A DNA stretch of 64,000 nt. Source: Ziziphus jujuba (taxonomy: Eukaryota; Streptophyta; Magnoliopsida; Rosales; Rhamnaceae). Within the stretch, counting starts at the first letter, position 1, and every line of letters begins with the position of its first letter. Below, piece by piece: positions 25,386-35,379 of this stretch. The notes under the pieces were generated by a model, which worked only from the letters and a program-made list of their open reading frames with translations, searched no databases and was not told the DNA's origin. The stretch is from contig NC_083385.1 in NCBI RefSeq assembly GCF_031755915.1, positions 1,069,001 through 1,133,000 on the forward strand. Direction: 5' to 3'. The translations under genes and the position numbers were made by a program.

Positions 25386-25394
25386 GGGAGAGGA
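25386..25394 (+). other. Polypurine tract
   Basis: GGGAGAGGA ends at the base before the 3' LTR, the expected position for the plus-strand primer. Confidence 0.85.
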
Positions 25395-26361
25395 TGTGAC
25401 GGTCCGCACCTTTGGAATGGCCTAGTGGCATTTTTGTAAATATTTGAAGGTCGGGATCTTCGATCCCGGGCCATGGGAAGTTCTTAAGAATGTCACTAGG
25501 ATGGTGCATATCGAATGGCAAGCCAAGATGTGAAGGTTTGCTAGAGAAAACCCCATTATGATTCCTCGCACAAAGTGATATCTATGGGTGCCAGAAAGGA
25601 AATGGCTCAATAAGCTCTTTAGGGGGGTGGTCCGTGTTGGCTCTCCACGGCCCCCGGCTCCGGCTTCGAGCTTGGGCTAAGCGAGCCTCCCATGGGCGAC
25701 GGTAAGCCATGGGGCGGACATAAAGTGCCACGAAGGTGGGCTTATGTCTCTGAGGGACAGGGAGTCCCGAGAACAGTACCGGTAGGCGCTACGAGCTGGT
25801 ATTGCGCGTCACTCCTGTGTCAGAGGCTAAGTGTAGCATTCGCTATGCCGTTTTCTATCGGCTATGCCAAGAACACACGTAGGCCTTTGTTACAAGGTTG
25901 TGGCAAATGTGCCAGTGAGCGGGGGCTCGGGTTCTGCCTCGCTCACGAGGGTTGGAAGCTAAATAGGCACGGACGGGGCGACACCGTGCCATCGGGTGAC
26001 ATTCGTATATGGGCTTCCAATCTTGTGTTGCTACCCTGGGTGGCATGTTGACATGATGCTGGTGTGCATGCCCTAGGGTCGGATGCTATTCGAGATGTGC
26101 ATGGACCAAGGCCCGAGTGGAGAGATGGGTTGCTGGCTAGATCGTGGCACAAGATTGATAACAAGCTACCGAGTGGGCGTGAGGCCATCGGGCTAGCTTG
26201 CTGAGCGACATGAGCCATGATGACTATGGGAACCTCATGAGCATACAATTGGTATCAGATGGGTCGATATATGAACTCGGATAGTGAAAAGGCTGGCCAT
26301 GACTAGAGAGTCATGGCGCCGCACGGTCTATTTCCGCTGCATAAAATGTAGGACCGTGACA
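25395..26361 (+). repeat. 3' LTR
   Basis: Copy of 22391-23357 with about six single-base differences and no indel. It is followed by the target duplication CTAAG. Confidence 0.95.
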
Positions 26362-26366
26362 CTAAG

Positions 26367-26428
26367 CATTCATGTGCATGCACAGAGATTTCAGGTCTAA
26401 GTTGTAAGTTATAGCTATAGAGTATTAT
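26367..26428. repeat. Remainder of 86-bp duplication unit 2
   Basis: Continues the repeat interrupted at 22390, matching 22305-22366 with one substitution. Confidence 0.9.
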
Positions 26429-27562
26429 TCTACCAACATAATAATTTTGCAAAATTCACAATTAAGGGAACAAAAACAAGTACCATGTATAAGAGATGTG
26501 AATACTCTTTTCATCTAAAGCTTTAATTGATAACATATGGTCTTTTAACTTAAAATGTGGGGTGGGAATCTTGACGGTGCATTGGATTAATTAAAATTTA
26601 GGTAAAAATTAGTGGAAGAGAGGATCCATTTTTGGAAATCTTTACTAGTTTTTCCATTTTTTTTTTTTTCTAAATTTTCCAATTAACAAGGTGGCACCTA
26701 CCACATGTCCCACTCCCTATTGATGAGAACATAGAATTCAAAATAATGTTTATCAAAGAGAGTCTGGATTTGGAGCTGTGCATTAATAGTAAGGGTGGCC
26801 AGATTTCAATGGTAGTTGTAGAGATAGACTGGTAGAATGGTGTCCAATTGTCCTTTCGGTTGATTATATCAATTGTAGATTGGAGCTGCACAAGACAGCC
26901 TTGGGAAGTGAGACCTGCACCACATACTCGTATAATACAGGCGTACATTATTTATTTTTATAATTTTCTTTTTGATGGTTTATGGAGGCAATTATTCCTA
27001 ATAGATAAGTGCTGTTCTGCAAAATGCTGAATTTGCTGATGGTGTCATTTCAGTTCAATTTTAATTTCATACCCTTTTTTCAGTGTTAAGAGAGACTTTG
27101 AGAGGTAGAGCCGATGCCACGCCTCCCCTTGACGTATTTTATCCATGTAGGAAAAAGCCCATGCCACGTCACCATATCCAACCCCAACCCACACCTAGAC
27201 CAGACATGTCTGGTTCGGTTCGGTGCCTCACTGCTCACTGCCACTTGTACGCCTGCTGCTCAACCCCACTGCCCACTGTCCCACATACAATGATGCGTCT
27301 AATCTTTTAATGCTTGTCGGTTGGTCTTCTCTCACAGTCACAGCAGCTTAAACTCTGCAAGTGCTTGCCGTTTCATATATGGAAACTTAATTTTGAGTGT
27401 TTTTCTTTATTTTTTAATTTTTTATATATTGTATATTGTAATAAAGAATCGTTTTCTTTTTCCCGATTGCTTATGTTAATCGTGCTACACCAATGACCAC
27501 GTCAAGCATGAAACAAAAAAATTATAGCTTCTGGAATCAAAATTTTGAAGCATATAATTCTT

Positions 27563-27593
<31 letters not shown>

Positions 27594-28908
27594 TACTGAA
27601 ATAAACAGAAAAGTAAATTGCATAAGTTCCACCGTAAGCTTGATTCTTCTTCCCCGTGAAAATAAACGAGCCCTGCCGCTTCCGAAGGGAAAATTGTCAA
27701 GATCTGAGAATGCCACGTGTCGCAGCTACAAATGTGAATTACACGTGGTAAATTAACCAATTGCAAAGGCAGTTTAATCCCTTTTCTTCATTTTTGCTTT
27801 TGTTCTAATAGAATATGAAAACAGGCCACCGGACTCTGATGAGCTGGAGATGCCACATGGCGTGCATGCAGTTGATGGACCGACACACTGAGAACCTCAG
27901 TTAGAATGATAACCGCATCATCTTGACCAGTCAAATTGTCACGAGGCGATCCAACAGCCTGGGAGTTCATGAATGGCGGCTAGAGATAAAATCAAAACTT
28001 GAAGTTACGTGTTAGATATTCATCTATATACACGACAATTTATATTCTGTCTGCTTGTCTTTCTGCTCGTATTATACTCCTCTGTGCACTCCCTCCATAG
28101 AGAATTTTGTTTTTTCTTCTTTGCATACCTCTATTTTCGTGGCATTTGTCACTGCTTTCAAATTTTCGTGCTATATATATCTTATGCTTTCAAATTTCAA
28201 AATATATATGTTATATTTTTTGTCTCTCAAAAGAGGGAAAAATAAAATAGATAAAAAAATTCACCTTAAAATTGATGTTCGAAATAAAACAATTGTAGAA
28301 CTCATCATCTTCTTTTTTTTTATTATTATTTTTTCATATTTTATAAATTTGTCAGCAAACATATTTTTTCAAACACTTAAAAGAAGGATATTATAATTTT
28401 TTTTTTTTCTTTTCCCTTCTTTTCCATTTCAAGTCTTCATCCATTAATTGTTTTCCATTTTATATATTACAGTCTGGTATTTTATTTTTATAGAACGAAT
28501 GGTGTGTTATCTTTAAATTTTGATATTTTTATTGGTAGTAACCTCTGAAACTTATTCATACAAAACATTAAAAAAACATGCAAAGCTTGTAAAATGAGAA
28601 ACGTGTATTGCAGTGAGCAGCTTTCCAAAATTCGGGCAGCTGAAGAACCGAATGAAACTATGTAAAAGAGTGCAGGTGATCAGGACTGGCTGCTAAGGTA
28701 ATCATAGACAGATAGAATAATCCAAGGGTCTCGATTTCACCGTCATTTTAACATTGAGATTGAAACAGTGGGTCCTAGTGGGAAATGGCTGGATAAATCT
28801 CAAATTATGCCACTTGGGTGGGTGCAGTAGCTGGAAAAAACCCAAAAAAAAAAAAAAAAAAAAACACCTTTTATCTTTTTTCTTGTGAAAGCGGCAAAAC
28901 AAACCAAC
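26429..28908. other. Intergenic spacer, no gene seen
   Basis: Non-coding. A (TA)n run lies at about 27568-27594 and poly(A/T) runs are frequent. The short open frames lack family features. The distal promoter of the HSF gene begins near its end. Confidence 0.55.
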
Positions 28909-28963
28909 TGGCAATTGAAGCCCTCCACGGAAGGCTAACAAAAACAAAGAGTGGGGTCATTCC

Positions 28964-28976
28964 GAAGTTTCTGGAA
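28964..28976. promoter_or_regulatory. Heat-shock element (perfect, three units)
   Basis: GAA-gt-TTC-tg-GAA: three alternating pentamers in correct spacing. This is the consensus binding site of trimeric heat-shock factors. Confidence 0.75.
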
Positions 28977-29075
28977 ACTTAGAGGACCTAAAATGAAATT
29001 ACCAACGGTTGGAAGGAACTGGGGTCCAATCATCCAAGTAATTCACACAAATGGAAAAAGCTGTGAATGCAGAGA

Positions 29076-29083
29076 CACGTGGC
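29076..29083. promoter_or_regulatory. G-box/ABRE (CACGTGGC), distal
   Basis: CACGTGGC within ACACGTGGCG, a strong abscisic-acid response element bound by bZIP factors. It lies about 1.2 kb upstream of the HSF start codon. Confidence 0.65.
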
Positions 29084-29189
29084 GAATCACATCGATTTAT
29101 ATATGGACAAACACGCATAGTGTCTGTCTCCCTTCTACAAAAACACCCAAAATAAGCAATAGTTTGGTAACGTGTCGTGTGTGGTATTA

Positions 29190-29756
29190 AATCATGATTG
29201 TATTGTAATTAAATTAATTCAAATATAATTTATTAAATATTTATATAAAAATAGATAAATTTGAATTTATTTGGTAAATTATTGTATAATTTGTTAATCT
29301 ATTAATAATAAATATAAATTTAAAAATTTAAATTTTTTTAATTTTAAAATAATAAAATAATAATTTTTTAAAAAAAATTATAAATTTTTTTATTTATTTT
29401 TAAATTTTTTAAAAATTAAACTAAAAAATAAATAATAAATATATATTTAACAATAAATTAAATAATTTTAATATTATAAAACTTATATAATTATTAAAAT
29501 ATTTTTTTTAATAAATTTATTATATTTATCATGTTTCATCTGTTAAAATTTGTTAATTCATTGAATCTAATGGAGTAATACTAATATGAATCTGATACGA
29601 TATTATCAATATAAATTTATAAATTATTATATAAATTTATATTATATTATCGTATAAAATTTTACCAAATCTAATAAGCAAATTTAGAAAATATATATAT
29701 ATATATACTACATATATATATATATATATTATTTATATATGCAAGAAAAAAGAAAT
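29190..29756. other. Very AT-rich block between promoter copies
   Basis: Roughly 500 bp composed almost only of A and T, with many short TTTATAAA-like words, ending in (TA)n at about 29693-29728. It separates the two promoter copies. It may be a decayed transposon or MITE-like insertion, but no clear terminal repeats could be fixed. Confidence 0.5.
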
Positions 29757-30047
29757 TGGCAATTGAAGGCCTCTACAAGGGGATTGCAAAAATAAAGAGT
29801 GGGGTCATTCGGAAGTTTCTGTAAACTTAGAGGACCTAAAATGAAATTGCAAATGGTTGAAAAGAAATGGGGTCCAATCATCCAAGTAATTGACATAAAT
29901 GGCAAAAACCAATCGTCCACGTAATTGACACAAATGGAAAAAGCTTCTAAAGCAGAGACACGTGGCGAATCACATCCATTTCAATATGGACAAACACTCA
30001 TAGCGTCTGTCTCGCTCGTAAAAAAAAAAGCCCCCAAATTAAGCAAA
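29757..30047 (+). repeat. Promoter duplication, proximal copy
   Basis: Diverged second copy of 28909-29160. It contains an internal 35-bp tandem duplication (29874-29908 and 29909-29943), a degraded heat-shock element (29812-29824, last unit TAA instead of GAA) and an intact ABRE (29959-29966). Confidence 0.88.
29959..29966. promoter_or_regulatory. G-box/ABRE (CACGTGGC), proximal
   Basis: Same CACGTGGC site as in the distal copy, about 330 bp upstream of the HSF start codon. It is conserved while the nearby heat-shock element decayed. Confidence 0.65.
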
Positions 30048-30129
30048 TTTTTTCCCAAAAAAAAAAAAAAAAAAAAATTCCAATAATCCTCTGCTCCTTG
30101 CTGCAAGGCTCTCTCTGTTTTCGAGTTCA

Positions 30130-30152
30130 TATATATATATATATATATATAA
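30130..30152 (+). promoter_or_regulatory. TATA-rich core promoter of HSF gene
   Basis: A (TA)n run about 140 bp upstream of the start codon is suitably placed as TATA box. The following leader has no upstream ATG. Confidence 0.5.
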
Positions 30153-30293
30153 CATTGACTCCAGTCTCCCACCCAGCACACTAAAATAGTAAAGTGCCAA
30201 TTTTGTGAGACTTTCCCATTCGTTTACCTAGCAGTTTCTGAATCCTAATTTTGAGTAATTGAAAACACACAAAATAAAAAAATAAAAAATAAA

Positions 30294-32066
30294 ATGGCAG
30301 CGGTGCGTGACGCCTCTGGCTTTGCCGGTGGTTCTGGAGGCGGAGACGGTGGTGCGTGTTGCTCGCCATTGTCGCCGATTCAGTTGCCAGAACCCATCAA
30401 GGAAATGGAGAAAGCAAGGAAAAAGGAAAATGAGAGACCCAAAGAGGTGGTAGTTTCAGTGGAGGAGGAAAAAGAGGAAGAAAAGATGGTGGTGAAATTG
30501 AATTGTGGTGATGGCGTTGGGTCGTCTTCCTCGTCTTCACCCACTGAAGAAAAAGCAGCAGAAGAGGCTGTGGTCCAAATCAAAGAAGAAACAGTAGAGC
30601 TTGTTGATGATCATGTCGATCGCTTGGGTGAACCAGATGTTGGTTCTGGCAGTGGCTCGTGTTCTTCGTCCTCATCGCTGGTGTTGCCAAAACCCATCGA
30701 GGGTTTGCATGAGGTTGGTCCACCTCCTTTCCTGAACAAGACCTTCCAAATGGTGGACGACCGGGAAACCGATCCGATCGTGTCGTGGAATCAAGGTCGT
30801 GATAGCTTCATTGTCTGGGACTCCCATGAATTCTCCAAACATCTTCTTCCCAAATACTTCAAGCACTGCAATTTCTCCAGCTTCATACGCCAACTCAATA
30901 CTTATGTCAGTAACTTTTTTCCCAAACTTCTTTTCTTCCTATCTTCTAGGCATATTTTCTATTTAATAGTGCTTCTTGTGGTTGTTTTATACATAAGCAT
31001 TTTCCTACATATAATTTGCGTGCTGTGGAGAATTTGTTACTTATGATTTTTCTTTTTATTTGAATTGGCTATTGGTTTTTCTTCGTTTGATTGTTTATGC
31101 TTTAAACTTCGTTCTTTTTTTTTTTTTTTTTTTTTTTATAATCCCTTTCCACATGGTTTTCTTGCTTTCCTTGCTATAACAAAATTGGATTTTAGTTCCT
31201 TTTATGCCACTCATCAGGGATTTAAGAAAGTTGATCCGGATCGATGGGAGTTTGCAAATGAAGGGTTTCGAAGAGGGAAGAAGCACTTGTTGAAGAATAT
31301 AAAGAGAAGAAGTAGATACAGCAAGCAGCAAGGAGGAGCAATAGCCTGTGTTGATTCAGGAAAAGATGGATTGGAAAGTGAAGTTGAGACTCTGAACCAA
31401 GATCACAACACTTTGAAAATAGAAATCCTGAAATTGAAACAACTACAAGAGGATTCACACAGTCAAATAAGTGCTGTGGAAGAGCGGATTAGGTGTGCAG
31501 AGTGTAAGCAACATCAGATGTTCTTGTTCCTCATCAAAACAGCTAAAAACCCCACCTTTATTCATCAACTAATCCAGAAAAGGATTCAAAAGAAAGAGCT
31601 TGATGGGGTTGAAATCAGCAAGAGAAGAAGGTTGCTTTCAAACCCATATCCTGAAAGCTTAGCTGAGGGCATTGAAACCACTCAGAGTGTCAGTAACAAG
31701 AAGAAATTTCATGAAGAAAAGCTGCCAAAGCAGTCTGTTGGCACTCAAAACTTTGCAGAGCCCATTTTCACCAACCCAACGGAAACGGTTTTCTCAGTTC
31801 TTATGGATAATGAATCATGTAGTTGTATCCAGGATCAAAAGGCCAAGGAGATGCGTGGAACAGGTAATGGTCCGGATATGTCCTCTGTTTATAATGTTAT
31901 GTCAGAGAACCTTCTGGGGGATTATTCCATTTTTGATGAAGAATCAGCTGTGAATGACTCTGTATTCTACCATGAACTGGAGGATTTGATTGCAAAGCCA
32001 CGCGATTGGGGTGGATATTTTGGTAGCCTGGTCGAGCAAACCGATTGTGTCTGGTCAACGCCTTAA
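30294..32066 (+). CDS. HSFA9: Class A heat-stress transcription factor (HSFA9-like)
   Basis: DNA-binding activator of heat-shock and, for HSFA9, late seed genes; acts in the nucleus as a trimer. Two exons: 30294-30905 and 31218-32066, 486 residues. The intron sits after QLNTY, the conserved HSF position inside the DNA-binding domain. That domain runs from about residue 143 ([14 protein letters not shown]) through [20 protein letters not shown] to LLKNIKRR. A heptad-type HR-A/B region of class A length follows (residues ~235-300), then a basic signal (SKRRR) and a C-terminal aromatic/acidic activator segment ([12 protein letters not shown]). The N-terminal extension of about 140 residues is unusually long and holds a degenerate copy of the pre-domain motif. 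Upstream HSE and ABRE sites agree with stress or seed control. HSFA2, A6 or A7 remain possible; the class A call is much firmer than the A9 call. Confidence 0.8.
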
Positions 32067-35000
32067 AAGACTCCGTAGGTACATCTACATAATCGGTTCT
32101 TATTCTTGTCTTCTGCTTTAATTTTCACCATTCCAAATCTTAACCATTTTGTGATATAGGTCCCAATTAAAGCTAGGGATGAAGAGCAATGGATTGAAGG
32201 TTTTCATTGAAGCTAGAATTCCTTAACCCAGATTGGGCGATGCGAGTTGTTTTAACTGTCTATAATATGTTAATATCCAGCTGACTTGGCACTTTCTTCG
32301 TTTCTTTTTTGCTCTTGCTTTGTTTAGTCTCTTTAGATTGTAAAACTTCACCCTTTTGCAGTCGCAAGTGCAAACACTTGTTAGTAGCATGAATATATGT
32401 TTTGTGTCTCTCTCTCCTTTTAGATTATAAACAAGAATTTTACAGCTGCACTTTAGGTGCTTAGACTTGGCCTTTCTTAGTTTCCATCCACCTAATGTTT
32501 TGATATCTTTTGCTTCAATGAAGTATTTTGTTAAAAATAACTTCGTAATAAAATATGTAAAATGTTTCCAAAATACGTTACGGAGTTCCTAACCGGTTAC
32601 AGAGACTGCCTCTGCTTTGTTTGTATAAGTATCTCAGATGATGAACCTTCTCACTTGCTTCCATGTGGGGGATGGTTTTCATGCTCTCTGAACTCCGTGC
32701 TGTCTATCCTTTCAATCTGCTTTCTAACTTGATCTGGATGGAATGTTCATAAAAGAAAGAGGCAAGCCTCTTTTTTCACGTACGAATTTGTTTCTTTCAT
32801 TTCTTTTTCTTTTTTTTTCTTTTTTTTCCCGCTTTTTACTAAATCAGAAGGATAATTAAGAAGAATTTATTGGTTTAATAATAAGTTCTCTTCCTCTTTA
32901 TGTGGTGGGGGAGGCGTAGCTGTTTTGAGCCTTTGTGGGGTAACCAGTACTACCATCAAGTCTTCCTTGTTAGATCCTAGTTGAAATTACACCTCCGTGA
33001 CAACACAAGAAAAAAAAAAAAAAAAAAAAAAGAAGAAATGGTGGGCTTCCTAACATCTCAACAAAACATATGATGTTATGTGTCCCTAATCATTTTAAGG
33101 CATGATTAGGAGTCAGTTTAACAAAAAAAAATAAAAAAGACATGTGTGGTCAAAGTCAAGTCACGTGTTTGACGACACATAATCCACCATTCTAGTAATG
33201 TGATTAGCAAGTCGCCGGGGGCAAAGCTTTAAGATGTGACTAAGAGTGTGCCTTGGATGAGGTTTTGTCGCCCAACGAAGCAAATGGAGATGTTATTAGT
33301 TTAGAAAAAGGCTTTTTCACTCTTGAGACATGTCTAGACCCTTCTGGCATTAATTTGAAATTGCAGTAGGCATTGTGAAACCAGATTAGGAAACCATACA
33401 ATTGACCCCACCCACCCTACTACATTAATCTACAATTGACCTCTTCTTTACGCTGACTACTTCAATATTAGTGAGATGAGAACCACCGAGAAAGGAAACT
33501 CGGAAAATAAATTATATCACTACAAATTAAACAAGGGTTATGGTCATTTGGTTGTGATCAACTCGTACTACTGTACTTGTCTTGTTGATTTGGTGAACTG
33601 CTGACTAAAGGTGCGACCTCGGGATACTTGGCACTGCAAAACAGTTTTCTTGTTAAAGACAATCAGAACAATCTTGCTTGGAACATCATGATTTACGTTT
33701 TTTGGATGCTTTTCACATATCTGCACTGTTTCTCCATATATATGTCATGATGTTAGGAGCTGATTATGCTCACAACACTAGAAGTTAATTTTGTATTATG
33801 GTTTCTAATAGAGTTAGATTTATAGTATACAATTCAATGATATATTTTCCAGATCTTTGTTCCATTTTAACATGCACAAAAACCAAAGCTTTGTCGATGG
33901 ACAAGAGAGGATTAGAATCTTCCCTTATAATGATTTGAGTTTACCTGCAATCTATGCCCTCAAATATGTGCAAGGTAAATTATGTTCTCTGCAAAGCCAG
34001 GTTTTTTTTTTTTTTTTAATTATTAGTATTAATTTTTTATTATTATTATTTTTTATGAAGAATGTTAAGCCTGCCCCATTTCCTGACTGGCAAATCCCCA
34101 TCCAGCCCCGGTTTAAAAAACCGGGTACGAGGGATGTCGCCTCAGTCCCAGCCTTGATCCACCCCATTGCCATCTCTAGATAAGTGAGTTTTTGATAGAA
34201 AATTTATTAAAATGCTGGAGAGATTGATGGTATATATATATATATAATTTTGCAAAATTGAAAATGGTATACATATGTATTTTGTACATTACATGCCTAT
34301 GCATAATAAAATTAAGTTCGCATAGGAATTCTATATCATACAAAAAGTTTAGGTATTATATATATATATATATATATAAAAAGAAACATACATTTTTCAT
34401 ATGCAAAACATAATTTTTTTTTATAAAATATAATTTATATATATTTGCTTTTAATTTTTTTTTTTTAGTTTGTCGTTAATGTGATTGTTTCTTTATTATA
34501 TATTGATTAATATTAATATATTATAAGGAAAATGAATATGTTAATAAGCTAATATTAAGAAATTAATTTGTTAATAAAATTTACCAACTTTAGGTTTGAT
34601 TATGTGGATGTTTAAAATTGATGTGTTAAAAATCTTAATGAATTGGCCATTTTTAATTGGACTGGACAAGTCTATAGCTCATATGGTAGGTACTTTCTGT
34701 TGAATAATTCCATATCATGTTTGAAAGAGGAGATCTAGAAAAGGTTAAAACTTATAACACCTTAAAAATAGGTTAATTGGCAAGCGTTTAATTATGTAAT
34801 TTTATTTTATTTTTTTTAAATCTTAGAACCCTAGTACAGGAAACTGATGGTGATAGCCATTTAAAACTAACAGTGATTCTCACTGTTAGTCATAAATTAT
34901 AATACTCTAAATATTGTTTCATATATATACTGTAATTATACTTTTTGTTTTCTTATGGGAGTTTTTGACAAATAAAGTTCATGGATTTATATGGCTTTGA

Positions 35001-35379
35001 TTATAAGATCAATTAAAAACTTGATGCTTTAGGTTTCATGAAAAATAAATAAATAAAATAAAATAAAATACAAATCGGAGATCTTCATTTTGGTTTTTAG
35101 CAAAATATGTGTCAGAATTTCAAATGGTGTTCATTAGAAAAATGAATATCAAAAAGATGTCATGAATGTGCGAGTCTAGGACACCCAACATTAATCTACA
35201 ATTGGCTGTTTGTTTGCAGACTATCAGCCCGAAACACGGAGGAACAAAAATTATCAGCACAAATTAAAGAAAAGATGGGAATAAAGTGGATATGATACAA
35301 CACCTTAAAAAGACAAAAATGGATATGATACAACACCAATCAATACATTTTTTGCATCTTATATTTTTGAGTTTTTCTA
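32067..35379. other. Spacer between HSF and NPR1 genes
   Basis: No gene is supported. The first few hundred bases are HSF 3' UTR. A poly(A) run lies near 33010-33031, (TA)n runs at about 34213-34227 and 34360-34378, and a GC-richer patch at 34070-34182 contains a hairpin (34107-34125) and resembles the end of a common plant dispersed repeat. The rest is AT-rich. Confidence 0.5.
34107..34125. repeat. 8-bp inverted repeat (CCCGGTTT)
   Basis: CCCGGTTT, a 3-base loop, then AAACCGGG form a perfect short hairpin in a GC-richer patch of an AT-rich spacer. Confidence 0.7.

Larger units (their letters stand above)
22391..26361 (+). mobile_element. Complete non-autonomous LTR retrotransposon
   Basis: A 3971-bp element with two 967-bp LTRs, the 5-bp target duplication CTAAG on both sides (22386-22390 and 26362-26366), a tRNA-Met type primer site (TGGTATCAGAGC) two bases after the 5' LTR and a purine tract (GGGAGAGGA) directly before the 3' LTR. 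The 2.0-kb interior has no reading frame resembling gag, protease, reverse transcriptase or integrase, so it must depend on enzymes of another element. Only about six substitutions are visible between the LTRs, so the insertion is recent. It lies about 390 bp downstream of the SurE-like stop codon. The Copia or Gypsy parent cannot be told without coding domains. GC content is clearly above that of its surroundings. Confidence 0.93.
28909..29160 (+). repeat. Promoter duplication, distal copy
   Basis: About 250 bp that recur, diverged, at 29757-30047 upstream of the HSF gene. It contains a perfect three-unit heat-shock element and a G-box/ABRE. Confidence 0.88.

Noticed and set aside
23358..25394. 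Several open frames inside the LTR element
   Set aside because: None shows gag zinc knuckle, protease, reverse transcriptase, RNase H or integrase motifs, and they overlap on both strands as expected of GC-richer non-coding DNA.
33857..34183. 108-codon frame with a hydrophobic stretch
   Set aside because: The Phe/Leu/Ile stretch comes from poly(T) and TTA runs, and the end is the dispersed-repeat-like patch.
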